Positions 32,163-41,278 of a stretch of DNA of 47,281 nt are shown here, in pieces. Under the pieces are notes generated by a model. It searched no databases. It saw only the letters and a list, made by a program, of their open reading frames with translations, and was not told the DNA's origin. Each line of letters starts with the position of its first letter. The stretch's first letter is position 1. This DNA is from an uncultured Alkaliphilus sp. GTDB taxonomy: Bacteria; Bacillota; Clostridia; Peptostreptococcales; Natronincolaceae. The DNA lies in assembly GCA_938074565.1 (NCBI GenBank), contig CALJEQ010000042.1, forward strand, positions 1 to 47,281. The letters are read 5' to 3'. The position numbers were made by a program, and so were the translations under genes.

Positions 32163-33254
32163 CTATTCAGCCATTTTTAGAGGTAGCTGTTCCTCTTTGC
32201 AGAAAAAATATTTTTTTATAATATACAACAACCTAGCATTTTCCTCCTTAGTACCTATAGAAACACGAAGACATCCTGCTAAGTCCCCCTTATCACCAAA
32301 ATATCTAATGAGTATTTCCTCACTAATTAGGTATTGATATAAATCCCTTGCTTTTTCCGTATATATTAGAAGAAAGTTTCCATAACTTTCATACACCTTT
32401 AAATCTTTTATTTTATTTAACTCATTAGAAATAACTATCCGTTCATTGACTATTTCAGTAATTATAGATTCTATCATTTGATTATTCTCTAAACATACTT
32501 TAGCTGCCGTCTGGTCAAGACTACTTACGTTATAGGGTGGTTTTACTTTATTTAAAATAGCCGTGGCTTCTCTCGATGCAATAGAATAGCCCACCCTTGC
32601 CCCTGCTAAACCATAAGCCTTTGACAAAGTTCTTAGTACAATAAGGTTTGGATAATAATTCACTAAATCCACCACTGAATTTTGATAAAATTCGTAGTAG
32701 GCTTCATCCACCACCACAACAGCATTGGATAATTCAACTATTTTAATTATTTCCTCCCTTGGAATAATCCCGCCCGTTGGGTTGTTGGGGTTAGATAGAA
32801 AGATTACCTTTGGGTTTTCTTTTTTTATTGCCATCATAAATTTATTGTAATTAAACCGAAAACCATCATCTAAGTCCACTTCCACCGTTTCTCCCCCCAC
32901 TACTTCATTGGAGATTTTATACATTGAAAAAGTTGGCGATGGGGTTAATATTTTATCTCCAACATTAATGAAGGCATTTAATACCATAAAAATTAATTGA
33001 TCAGAACCACAACCCACCACCACTTGATCCTTTGACACTGAAAGTTTTTCAGATAATAATTTTCTTATTTCAGTTGAATTTGAGTCGGGGTATTGATTAA
33101 TCTTTAATTCCAATATGGCCTTGCTTATTTTTTGATTCAATAAATGGGATACATTATTATTTTCATTTGCATCCAACTTTATTGAACAAGGAACTTCTTT
33201 TGGATTATAGGGCTGTAAATTCTTGATATTTGCCTTCACTAAATTTGTTATCAT
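32163..33254 (-). CDS. hisC: Histidinol-phosphate aminotransferase HisC
   Basis: The roughly 363-residue PLP enzyme (fold type I) shows LDANENN at the start, FLSNPNNPTGGIIPREE, VVVDEAYYEFY and the PLP Lys in RTLSKAYGLAGARVGY. It transaminates imidazoleacetol phosphate with glutamate. ATG 33254 overlaps the hisD stop region (TAAAATG); a TTG three codons earlier is inside the hisD coding end and has a poor spacer. Confidence 0.95.
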   Translation of the reverse strand: MITNLVKANIKNLQPYNPKEVPCSIKLDANENNNVSHLLNQKISKAILELKINQYPDSNSTEIRKLLSEKLSVSKDQVVVGCGSDQLIFMVLNAFINVGDKILTPSPTFSMYKISNEVVGGETVEVDLDDGFRFNYNKFMMAIKKENPKVIFLSNPNNPTGGIIPREEIIKIVELSNAVVVVDEAYYEFYQNSVVDLVNYYPNLIVLRTLSKAYGLAGARVGYSIASREATAILNKVKPPYNVSSLDQTAAKVCLENNQMIESIITEIVNERIVISNELNKIKDLKVYESYGNFLLIYTEKARDLYQYLISEEILIRYFGDKGDLAGCLRVSIGTKEENARLLYIIKKYFFCKEEQLPLKMAE

Positions 33255-33255
33255 T

Positions 33256-34548
33256 TTATTCAAACCTCACTTTTATAGCATTTTTGTGGGCAGTTAACCC
33301 CTCCTGCTGTGCCAGTATAGCTATATCTTCCTTTACTTTTTCTAAAGCTTCTTTTTCATAATAAATAACGCTAGACTTCTTTGTAAAATCATAAACACCT
33401 AATGGAGAGTGGAATCTTGCTGTGCCACTGGTGGGCAATACATGATTTGGACCTGCCATATAGTCTCCCAATGGTTCTGGTGAGTAATGTCCTAAAAAAA
33501 TTGCTCCTGCATTTTTCACTTGATTTAACAATTCAAAGGGTTTTTCTACACATAATTCCAAGTGTTCTGGCGCTATAATATTTGACAGTTCCACTGCTGA
33601 CTGTAGGTTTTCAGCTACAATAATACCACCAAAATCTATTAATGCTTTCTCTATGATTTCTTGTCTTTCTAATCCCTTTGTTTGTAGTATAATTTCTTCT
33701 TTTATTTCTTCTGCCATCTTTTTACTTATGGTAATGCAAATGGCTGATGCTAACTCATCATGTTCCGCTTGGGAAAGTAAATCTGCTGCTACAAATTTAG
33801 GTGTTGCACTATCATCTGCAATCACTAAAATTTCACTGGGGCCTGCAATCATATCAATATCCACATGTCCATAGACTAAACGTTTAGCAGTGGCTACATA
33901 AATGTTACCTGGCCCAACTATTTTATCTACCTTAGGAATGGTTTCTGTTCCAAAAGCCAAAGCTCCAATAGCTTGAGCCCCACCTACTTTATATATTTCC
34001 TTTAAACCTAATTCATTGGCAGCCACCAATACCCCTTCATTTACATTACCTTCTTTATCAGGTGGAGTTACCATAACAATCCTTTCCACCCCTGCCACCA
34101 ATGCAGGTATGGCATTCATCAGCACTGAAGATGGATAAGTGGCAGTTCCTCCTGGTACATATAAACCCACTGTACCAATAGGCGTTACCTTCTGACCTAA
34201 AACCACACCATTTTCTTCATAGGTAAACCATGACTGTTCCTTTTGTTTATCATGGAAGCTTCTAATCTTTTTAATGGCCAATCGAATTGCATTTACATAA
34301 CTATCTTCCATCGCTTCGTAAGCTTCTTTAATTTCTTTTTCTGAAACCTTAAATCCATCTACTGTTAAGTCTACACCGTCAAAACGTTTAGTATATTCAA
34401 GGACTTTAGCGTCCCCCTGCTTCATAATATCTTCTAAAATTGTTTGTACACCATCGTTATATAATTTAAAGTCAGTGTCATTTCTAGCATTAAAATGTTT
34501 AATTAAGTCTACCCTATTCATTTCATTAAGCTCTAATATATCAATCAT
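33256..34548 (-). CDS. hisD: Histidinol dehydrogenase HisD
   Basis: The roughly 430-residue zinc enzyme oxidises histidinol to histidine in two NAD-dependent steps. It has GTVGLYVPGGTATYPSSVLM, KVGGAQAIGALAFGTETIPK, VGPGNIYVATAKR and the signature DMIAGPSEILVIAD, then SQAEHDELASAI and NHVLPTSGTARFHSPLG with zinc and catalytic residues. ATG 34548 is chosen because AAGGAGG lies 11 nt before it; a TTG at 34572 would place the Shine-Dalgarno inside the gene. Confidence 0.95.
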   Translation of the reverse strand: MIDILELNEMNRVDLIKHFNARNDTDFKLYNDGVQTILEDIMKQGDAKVLEYTKRFDGVDLTVDGFKVSEKEIKEAYEAMEDSYVNAIRLAIKKIRSFHDKQKEQSWFTYEENGVVLGQKVTPIGTVGLYVPGGTATYPSSVLMNAIPALVAGVERIVMVTPPDKEGNVNEGVLVAANELGLKEIYKVGGAQAIGALAFGTETIPKVDKIVGPGNIYVATAKRLVYGHVDIDMIAGPSEILVIADDSATPKFVAADLLSQAEHDELASAICITISKKMAEEIKEEIILQTKGLERQEIIEKALIDFGGIIVAENLQSAVELSNIIAPEHLELCVEKPFELLNQVKNAGAIFLGHYSPEPLGDYMAGPNHVLPTSGTARFHSPLGVYDFTKKSSVIYYEKEALEKVKEDIAILAQQEGLTAHKNAIKVRFE

Positions 34549-34564
34549 TGTTTTCACTGCCTCC

Positions 34565-35191
34565 TTAATCAATCACTTTTGTAATGGCTTCTATTATTTT
34601 TGCTAATTCATTTTTTTTCGTCTTATAGCTTACCTTATTAACCACCAACCTTGCACTAATATCAGCTATGTCTTCATAAATAACTAATCCATTAGCTTTA
34701 AGTGTGTTCCCCGTTTCTACAATATCCACAATAACATCCGTTAGTCCCATTAAGGGTGCTAATTCCACCGAACCCTCATGTTTAATGATTTCCACCGATT
34801 GTCCTTTATTAACAAAATAGTTTTTTGCAATATTGGGATATTTAGTGGCTACCCTCAAATGTTTTTTAGATACTTCTGAAAAATTTTCTTTACCCGCTAC
34901 TGATATTTTACATTTACCAAATTTTAAATCCACTATCTCATATAGCTGTTTTTCTTGTTCCAATAGAACATCTTTGCCTACAATCCCAATATCCACCACA
35001 CCATGTTCAACATAAGTGGTGACATCAACAGCTTTTAAAAGGATTACTTGTATTTGGTTTTCTGGTATATCGAAAACAAGCTTTCTATTTTTTTCCTTTA
35101 AACTACTACAATTTATTCCACACTTACTAAGTAAATTAATAGCATCTTCCGCTAAACGTCCTTTTGTTAGCCCAATTTTAACAGTTTCCAT
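34565..35191 (-). CDS. hisG: ATP phosphoribosyltransferase HisG, short form
   Basis: The 208-residue protein has GLTKGRLAEDAINLLSKCGI, EHGVVDIGIVGKDVL and the PRPP-binding DVIVDIVETGNTLKANG. It lacks the C-terminal regulatory domain of long HisG, so it is the short form that works only with HisZ, whose gene overlaps it by 14 nt upstream. It commits ATP and PRPP to histidine synthesis. Feedback inhibition acts on the HisG-HisZ complex. Confidence 0.95.
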   Translation of the reverse strand: METVKIGLTKGRLAEDAINLLSKCGINCSSLKEKNRKLVFDIPENQIQVILLKAVDVTTYVEHGVVDIGIVGKDVLLEQEKQLYEIVDLKFGKCKISVAGKENFSEVSKKHLRVATKYPNIAKNYFVNKGQSVEIIKHEGSVELAPLMGLTDVIVDIVETGNTLKANGLVIYEDIADISARLVVNKVSYKTKKNELAKIIEAITKVID

Positions 35192-36410
35192 CCTTCCACT
35201 CCTCTAAAATTGTTACTGTTGGTTCACCCACCCTATTTAATCGCCATATTTCATTCACCCTTCTTTTTTGACTATACTCCATAATTTCTTCCTCTTTGTC
35301 CAATAAAGAAATTTCAACAATGTAGCCTTTCTTACGGAATGTTTTTAATAGTTTAATGGTTTCTTCCTGTTGTTGAAGGTTATCTACAATTAAAATATGT
35401 TTTTGCTTTATTTGCTCTAACTTTTCTTGTATTTTTAAGGCTTTTGTAATTTTATTAACCACAAAGGCAAATCCTGTTGCCGAACAAGTTACTCCAAAGT
35501 CTTCTAAAAGCTTATCGTATCTACCTCCACTACATAAGACTTCCCCTAAGTCTTTAGTGTATCCTTTAAAAATAATCCCTGTATAATATCCCATACGTGA
35601 AACTAGCCCTAAATCTACAGAAATGTATTCTCCATAGCCATACTGTTCCACCATTTTACACACATTTTGTAAGTCTTCCACTGCTGCTTTTAAATTGTCT
35701 TTTATAGGCATTTGTTGTAATGTTTCAAACACCATATTAGGACTGCCAAATAATTTTGGAATTTTTATTAATACTTCCAAATCATCTTCATCTATATTTA
35801 TGGATGTAACCATTTTATCTAAGTCAATAAAATTTTTATTTTCTATATAGTAGAATAACTTTTCCTCATCTTCTTCTGATAAATTCAACTTAGAAATAAG
35901 TTCTTTTATAAGTTTTATTTGACCGATTTCTATTTGAAAATCTTCTAACCCCAATTCTTTTAGACTCTCTATTGCTGTAATAATGACCTCAACATCTGCC
36001 TGATAAGAGTCTATACCAAAAAGTTCCACCCCTGCTTGTCGATACTCCCGCTTTTTCCCTGCCTGTTCTTCATCAATTCTAAACACATTTTGTATGTAAC
36101 AAAGTTTAAGGGGATAAACAAAATCCTTCATTTTAGTTGCCACCATCCGTGCAATAGGAATAGTACAATCAGGCCGAAGCACCAATAAACTTCCTTTTGT
36201 ATCAATTAATTTAAACATTTTATCACTATTTTTTAATAAGTAATCATAAGAAAAAAGATTATAATATTCTAAAGTTGGTGTACTTACCTCCATATATCCT
36301 AACTGGTTAAAGGTCTCCATTAATTTATTTTCAATTTTTCTTCTATAAATACAATCATCAATCAATAAATCTTGTACACCTTCTGGTAATAAAACTTTTT
36401 TTGAAACCAT
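35178..36410 (-). CDS. hisZ: ATP phosphoribosyltransferase regulatory subunit HisZ
   Basis: The 410-residue protein resembles the catalytic core of histidyl-tRNA synthetase (motif 2-like VLRPDCTIPIARMVATKMKD; YRQAGVELFGIDSYQADVEV; LCSGGRYDKLLEDFG) but is encoded at the head of the his operon next to short HisG, the standard HisZ arrangement. Its C-terminal part (KHILIVDNLQQQEETIKLLK) is shorter than a full anticodon-binding domain. It stabilises HisG and confers histidine sensitivity. ATG 36410 follows GGGGTG by 5 nt. Confidence 0.93.
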   Translation of the reverse strand: MVSKKVLLPEGVQDLLIDDCIYRRKIENKLMETFNQLGYMEVSTPTLEYYNLFSYDYLLKNSDKMFKLIDTKGSLLVLRPDCTIPIARMVATKMKDFVYPLKLCYIQNVFRIDEEQAGKKREYRQAGVELFGIDSYQADVEVIITAIESLKELGLEDFQIEIGQIKLIKELISKLNLSEEDEEKLFYYIENKNFIDLDKMVTSINIDEDDLEVLIKIPKLFGSPNMVFETLQQMPIKDNLKAAVEDLQNVCKMVEQYGYGEYISVDLGLVSRMGYYTGIIFKGYTKDLGEVLCSGGRYDKLLEDFGVTCSATGFAFVVNKITKALKIQEKLEQIKQKHILIVDNLQQQEETIKLLKTFRKKGYIVEISLLDKEEEIMEYSQKRRVNEIWRLNRVGEPTVTILEEWKDGNC

Positions 36411-36425
36411 CCTCTCACCCCGCTG

Positions 36426-36491
36426 CTTTAATTTGCTAAAGTGTTAAAGTGTAATATGTATTATTTTAATACCGAATGTATATATTGTCAA
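36426..36491 (-). promoter_or_regulatory. Histidine operon promoter with operator-like repeats
   Basis: On the minus strand TTGACA (36491-36486) and TAAAAT (36468-36463) are exactly 17 nt apart. Just after the expected start site come two tandem ACACTTTA units and an inverted pair CTTTA and TAAAG (36452-36426), suitable for a repressor that blocks initiation or early elongation. No T-box features (specifier loop, T-box sequence) were seen in the short leader. Confidence 0.75.
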
Positions 36492-36516
36492 TAGCAATTT
36501 AAAAATATTGAATTTT

Positions 36517-36548
36517 ATGATAAAATGATAAAATGATATAATGATTAT
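36517..36548 (+). repeat. Octanucleotide tandem repeat upstream of NERD-like genes
   Basis: Four 8-bp units run in tandem: ATGATAAA, ATGATAAA, ATGATATA and ATGATTAT. A TATAAT box at 36537-36542 falls in the third and fourth units, so repeat number would change promoter spacing relative to upstream TTGAAT (36508). Confidence 0.6.
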
Positions 36549-36677
36549 ATAAATACTAACTATTAGCTAATAGTTTTTACCAATAAAATACAAAATAGAA
36601 ATAACTTAGTATACATGATTAAACAAGTTAACATTTTAGCATTTACAGTAATATACTATCATAAGGAGTGTGGGAAA

Positions 36678-37415
36678 ATGGCTGTAATAAAAGGGTATCG
36701 TACTACCTGCAAACGTTCATATTATAAAGAACTTTTTAAAAACCCTTTTGGAATATTTCTATTAGGTATATGTCTTATTTTCTTTGTAGTCGCCAATAGT
36801 TTTCATACTTATCTTGCTGCCACTGGCTTATTGTTCATATGTTTAATTATCATCATTATTGCTTATTTTGGTGAAGAACTACATCTTCATAACCGAGTTT
36901 TTAGAAAGTTATCTCAATTAGATGATCATTATTTTATTCTTCCCTACCTTAAAATTTCGGATGGTTTTGAACAAAGTTGCACCAGCTATATCATCATTTC
37001 ACCTAAAGGTATTTTTAACATTAAACTATTAGACTTCTCTGGTATATTAAAAGGTAATGAAGATGATTCTGTTTGGCAATTTGCCGATGCCCATAACGCC
37101 TATAATATTCAGCATAAAAAGATAAAAAACCCCGTCACTAAACTTAGACATAGTCAAAAAATAATAGAGTCTCTACTAGAAAAAAATCATATTAATTATT
37201 TATTTTTACGGTCTATTTTTGTTGTTAAAAATACTAATTCATCTATAAAGTGCAATACAGATGTTCCTGTAGTTCGTCTTAAAGACTTAAACTCATATAT
37301 TATGAGTTATGCAGATCGTCCTAATATGATTTTCCTTAAAGAAGATGTGGCTACTTCCATTCTTAATGGGCATAAAGGACACTGTTGTTTAAAAATGTTT
37401 TGTTCTGTAGAATAA
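36678..37415 (+). CDS. Membrane-anchored NERD-like protein, copy 1
   Basis: The 245-residue protein has two membrane helices (about residues 22-60; FGIFLLGICLIFFVVANSF and LLFICLIIIIIAYFGEEL) and a cytoplasmic domain. YIIISPKGIFNIKLLDFSG, then a W and later KIKNPVTKLRHSQKIIESLL match the framework of the NERD (nuclease-related) domain, including the NPxxxxxxxQ/H helix. The nuclease residues are not kept: the usual ExK in a TKN context is replaced by KLLD. Start is ATG 36678 behind AAGGAG; an upstream in-frame ATG at 36615 has no site. Its tandem neighbour is a paralogue. Function unknown; NERD assignment is by pattern only. Confidence 0.65.
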   Translation: MAVIKGYRTTCKRSYYKELFKNPFGIFLLGICLIFFVVANSFHTYLAATGLLFICLIIIIIAYFGEELHLHNRVFRKLSQLDDHYFILPYLKISDGFEQSCTSYIIISPKGIFNIKLLDFSGILKGNEDDSVWQFADAHNAYNIQHKKIKNPVTKLRHSQKIIESLLEKNHINYLFLRSIFVVKNTNSSIKCNTDVPVVRLKDLNSYIMSYADRPNMIFLKEDVATSILNGHKGHCCLKMFCSVE

Positions 37416-37417
37416 AT

Positions 37418-37444
37418 AAAGTCCTTCTTTTGAAAGGACTTTTT
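37418..37444 (+). terminator. Terminator between the NERD-like genes
   Basis: AAAGTCCTT (37418-37426) pairs with AAGGACTTT (37434-37442), followed by TT then GTG, giving a run of five T. It separates the two paralogues into distinct transcription units. Confidence 0.85.
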
Positions 37445-37552
37445 GTGTAAATTAAATGAGTTAGGGTATACAAAGTTATAAGATTTTAGCAATGTAAATT
37501 CAACCTAGTTTGTTATTATTTAATGAATTAGAGAGGAAGGAGTTGGTGACTT

Positions 37553-38278
37553 ATGAATACTCAAAAGAAAAATAACTCTACCTCTAAGAGGGAAAATGCT
37601 TTTTCAAAAGATCCTCTTTGGCTATATCTATTGGGTATTAATGGTTTGATTTTTTTACTTGTAGAATCCAGAGAAGGCTATCTTCTGGCTTCCATATTAG
37701 TGTTATTTTCACTAGTGAGCATCTATTTCTTATACTTGGGAGATAACTATCATCTTCACCATAAAGTCTTCAATCAATTAGGAAAGTTTAGTGGTGAATA
37801 TAAAATATTTTCTAACATTGAACTTTGTCTAGGAGAAAAAAAGGGATATTCTGATTATCTTATTATCTCTCCTAAGGGGATCTTCAACATTCGTATTATT
37901 GACTTTGAAGGTACTATTTCAGGTTATGAGAATGATGAGTTATGGAGCTATGTTAAGGTTGTTAGCACCTATGACATCATTAATAAAAAAATCAAAAACC
38001 CTTTAGACTTTTTAAAAAGAACTCATTTCTTAATTGAAGAATTAATGGAGATGAATTATATTAAATATATTCCAATACAGTCCATCATTGTTATTAATAA
38101 TAGTGATGCCACTTTTGAGACTAATAGCAACATTCCTGTTGTTAAAGTAAAAGACCTTTATCATTTTATTAATGAGTATCAAGATCGTGCTAATATGAAC
38201 TCCATTTTGAATGAAGTCCATACTATTATTGCCAATACAGTGCCTTCCCACTATTTTAATAGTTATTCTACTGAATAG
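37553..38278 (+). CDS. Membrane-anchored NERD-like protein, copy 2
   Basis: The 241-residue paralogue of the preceding gene has two membrane helices (LYLLGINGLIFLLVESREG and LLASILVLFSLVSIYFLYLG), then a domain with SDYLIISPKGIFNIRIIDFE, GYENDELWSYVK and KIKNPLDFLKRTHFLIEELM. The Asp of the NERD core (SDYLIIS) is present here but the catalytic ExK is again absent (RIID). The conserved IPVVKVKDLYHFI near the end matches the equivalent VPVVRLKDLNSYI of copy 1. ATG 37553 follows GGAG by 10 nt. The two are about as different from each other as distant duplicates; their role is unknown. Confidence 0.65.
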   Translation: MNTQKKNNSTSKRENAFSKDPLWLYLLGINGLIFLLVESREGYLLASILVLFSLVSIYFLYLGDNYHLHHKVFNQLGKFSGEYKIFSNIELCLGEKKGYSDYLIISPKGIFNIRIIDFEGTISGYENDELWSYVKVVSTYDIINKKIKNPLDFLKRTHFLIEELMEMNYIKYIPIQSIIVINNSDATFETNSNIPVVKVKDLYHFINEYQDRANMNSILNEVHTIIANTVPSHYFNSYSTE

Positions 38279-38320
38279 TTAGTAGAAGTTTATATTTAAG
38301 TCTAACCTCTTACAAAATAT

Positions 38321-38365
38321 AAAAAGCTGGAGGAAATACTAAGTAAAGTATTCCACCAGCTTTTT
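38321..38365. terminator. Bidirectional terminator between convergent genes
   Basis: AAAAAGCTGG and GGAAATACT (38321-38340) pair with AGTATTCC and CCAGCTTTTT (38346-38365), with one bulge, and T runs on both strands. It serves the NERD-like gene and the SLH-protein gene. Confidence 0.9.
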
Positions 38366-38370
38366 ATATT

Positions 38371-40227
38371 TTATTCTATTAAAACAACCCTTTCAAGAAC
38401 ATATGCACCATTTATATATTCAGCAACTGCCAATACCTCATCTCCAGTTTTAATATCTACTAAATTAACTCTACCTCCAAGTTTTCCAATTAAAATGGTT
38501 TCTTTTTTAGTAAGTAATTGTATATTTTTAGGTTTACCATTTTCAATTATTTGGATTTCAATCATATTTTTTAATGGGGTTACACTTACTACTTTTCCCA
38601 TTAACCTATGCTGTTCAACCTTTTTAGACGTTTGTACCCGTAATACATGGTTACTTTCAATGTATATCTCTACATGATAATTTACTCTCATTCCATAAAT
38701 GTCTGCAATAATATCACCAATTTTAAAGTTAGTAAAATTTTCTATTAAAAAATCCTCTTTTATATTATCTTTGGTTTCTACTGTTAGATAACTTTTTTCT
38801 CCTATAACAATGTTTCTAATATAACCTTCTACATTTCTTTTAACACTGGATGCAAAAACACTTTTTAATTTTTCATATTCATATTGTACATGAACTTCAT
38901 CATTTACCTTTACATCTGCTAACTTTACTACCTTACCATCTCTACGAAGGTTTGTGTTTGTTTCTAGTGGAACAACCACTACGTCACCTTCTTTTGATGT
39001 TACTTCAATAAATAGGTTACTTTCACTTCCTTTATTAGTAATAACTCCCCTCAGGTTTTGTATTTTACTAATACCTTGTATTTCTATGATAGTATCTTCC
39101 TTAGTAAAAATTTTTATTATGTCTCCTTCTTTAAAGTTAGCTAGCAATTCAGCCTTATCATCCAAATATACTTTAATATTAGGACTTAGAATAAATACTT
39201 TTGTCTCCTGCTTCATATCTTTAACTGTTAGAACTTCATCTGTTCCTTTCCATGTACGAACAAAATATCCTTTAAAAGATTCCCTTACTGATGTTCCGTT
39301 AATTTCTATTACTTCTTCATTTACTACTTTAATTTCTAGCCTTTGTCCAGCTTTCAATTGGGTTAATTGTGCTTTTTTGTTATCTATCTTTACTTCCACC
39401 GTCTGGGCTACATCATAAACCAACAACCCGCCATTCTCTTTTGTTAAAGTTATAATGGTACGATTACCTTTATACAGGTTATTAAAAATTCCTTCAATAC
39501 TAATTGTTTCTTCCAGTGGTAACTCTATATCATCTTTTTGTGACTGGTCATCCTCTTTAACCTCTACATCATCCAATATCTTAGCTGCCAAAGATATAAG
39601 CTTTGCTACCTCACCTCTAGTAATATTGTTATTTGGTAGGAACTCTCCATTATTACTGTCTTTATTAAGAATTTCTAAGTTTAGTAATAAGTCTACATAG
39701 GGTTTAGCTATTAAGGGAATAGCCATTTCATCTTTATAGGGTATATAATAACTTCTATTAATAGTCTTTTCACTGAACTTAACTAAAGTACGTCCAATAT
39801 AACTTGCAACAGAATATCGTTTTGCTAAGTTGCTTTTACCATCGGTATAAAACTCTTTTACTTCTTCTAATAAAACAATATCATTTCTTAATAAGTGGGC
39901 TAAGTGACCTTGCCCCCACACTGCAATACCATATTCATTAAATACTTCTTCATATTCTTCAACCGAACCATTTAATTCTTCATTATAACCTATTAAATTT
40001 GCCAACATCACCGATACTTCTAAGTAACTAATATTGTTTGCTGGTTTAAATGTGGCATCAGAGTAACCAGAAGTAACTTTTCGATAGTATATATCTTCTA
40101 CAAACTCCCTTGACCAGTGATTATTTATATCGGTAAAAATTAGTCCTTGTCCAAAAGAAAAAGCTACGTTACTAAGAACAAACATACAAATAAATACCCA
40201 TATAAGCTGTGATTGTGTTTTTTTCAT
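38371..40227 (-). CDS. S-layer-homology domain surface protein
   Basis: The 618-residue exported protein has a signal peptide (about 1-26, hydrophobic LIWVFICMFVLSNVAFSFG) and three SLH domains (about 30-75, FTDINNHWSREFVEDIYYRK; about 90-140; about 165-215, LPNNNITRGEVAKLISLAA) that bind wall polymers carrying pyruvylated sugars. The remaining 400 residues are beta-rich repeats with internal similarity around GDxI and GDEV turns (FKEGDIIKIFT; VKVNDEVHV; IKTGDEVLAVA), perhaps OB-like or carbohydrate-binding modules. No catalytic motif was seen. GGGGG lies 6 nt before ATG 40227. Confidence 0.88.
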   Translation of the reverse strand: MKKTQSQLIWVFICMFVLSNVAFSFGQGLIFTDINNHWSREFVEDIYYRKVTSGYSDATFKPANNISYLEVSVMLANLIGYNEELNGSVEEYEEVFNEYGIAVWGQGHLAHLLRNDIVLLEEVKEFYTDGKSNLAKRYSVASYIGRTLVKFSEKTINRSYYIPYKDEMAIPLIAKPYVDLLLNLEILNKDSNNGEFLPNNNITRGEVAKLISLAAKILDDVEVKEDDQSQKDDIELPLEETISIEGIFNNLYKGNRTIITLTKENGGLLVYDVAQTVEVKIDNKKAQLTQLKAGQRLEIKVVNEEVIEINGTSVRESFKGYFVRTWKGTDEVLTVKDMKQETKVFILSPNIKVYLDDKAELLANFKEGDIIKIFTKEDTIIEIQGISKIQNLRGVITNKGSESNLFIEVTSKEGDVVVVPLETNTNLRRDGKVVKLADVKVNDEVHVQYEYEKLKSVFASSVKRNVEGYIRNIVIGEKSYLTVETKDNIKEDFLIENFTNFKIGDIIADIYGMRVNYHVEIYIESNHVLRVQTSKKVEQHRLMGKVVSVTPLKNMIEIQIIENGKPKNIQLLTKKETILIGKLGGRVNLVDIKTGDEVLAVAEYINGAYVLERVVLIE

Positions 40228-40321
40228 ATTTATCCCCCTTTTATTGTTTTAATATATATTGTTTCTATTATAGATTTTACTTTTCCTCTAATCATACTCA
40301 TTTTAGTACTTTTTTCTTATA

Positions 40322-41080
40322 TTATTCAGCAGTTTTTAATGGAACTCCACTCCACCACCATACAACTGAAAACCCTATTGCAAAAAGCATAATTATTGAT
40401 ACATCAATTTTATAGGGTAGTAAACCTCTACAAGAGCCTACAATTAAGCCAACAAAGAAATAACTTATAGCCCCCTTATAACGGGCATACATCGTTTCAA
40501 GTAATTTTACTAGAGTGAATATACCTATAATATTGCCCACTGCAAAATATAGTAGTTTAAAGTTTAGTTCCTTAATATAAAATATAATGGTGTCATATAT
40601 ACCAAAAACAATTAATACTGAACTTCCTGGCACACCAGGAATAATCATTGCCCCACTAGATAGCGCTCCTCCTAAAATTAAAATCCACCAACTAACATCC
40701 TCGCCAGCATCAACAATACTCACAGGTTCTCCCACCATAAAAAAACCAATTAGTAAACCTATTAAAGTATATACTATATATCTTTTTTTAGTCTTTGGAC
40801 AGTCATTTAAAACTGCCCTTATAGAAGCTAGTAAACACCCTAATAATAATGCAACAGTTGGATCTCTATATGCTTCAAAAAATAGAGCAAAGGCTATACC
40901 GCTAACTAGTATACCTAATAATACCCCCCCCATTAATGGAATATAGGGTCTTAAGTTTAGTTTAACTAAATCTTTAATCAAGGTTTCATATATACCAAAT
41001 AGTACTAAAAGTGTTCCTCCACTCATACCAGGTAAAACCATTACAAAACCCAATACAAAACCTTGTAAAATGGAACCCAT
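40322..41080 (-). CDS. DUF368 membrane protein, probable undecaprenyl-phosphate translocase
   Basis: The 252-residue, mostly hydrophobic protein has about eight helices and the two half-signatures of DUF368: VMVLPGMSGGTLLVLFGIYE near the N terminus and MIIPGVPGSSVLIVFGIYDT in the second half. DUF368 proteins (PopT) have been implicated in recycling undecaprenyl phosphate across the membrane, and the two PG.SG repeats are the conserved re-entrant hairpins. AGGAGG precedes ATG 41080. It is a single-gene unit, divergent from a YihY gene. Confidence 0.88.
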   Translation of the reverse strand: MGSILQGFVLGFVMVLPGMSGGTLLVLFGIYETLIKDLVKLNLRPYIPLMGGVLLGILVSGIAFALFFEAYRDPTVALLLGCLLASIRAVLNDCPKTKKRYIVYTLIGLLIGFFMVGEPVSIVDAGEDVSWWILILGGALSSGAMIIPGVPGSSVLIVFGIYDTIIFYIKELNFKLLYFAVGNIIGIFTLVKLLETMYARYKGAISYFFVGLIVGSCRGLLPYKIDVSIIMLFAIGFSVVWWWSGVPLKTAE

Positions 41081-41278
41081 TGCATACCTCCTCTAAATTT
41101 TTACAATACTATTAATAATAGTTCAATAAACACTTAAATTTTCCTCTATTTCTTTATCAACAATTTTTATTTGGCTTATTTTACCTGTAGTGCTATTATT
41201 AATATATCCAGTTATTCATTTCTTTAGGCTAGGTAATAAAAAACAACTAATTTACTCTATAATTAAGGAGCTTAATAT

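Noticed and set aside
38954..39418. 154-codon plus-strand frame opposite the SLH protein gene
   Set aside because: Ser/Leu/Ile-rich shadow of a well-supported minus-strand gene with signal peptide and SLH domains; no ribosome binding site.
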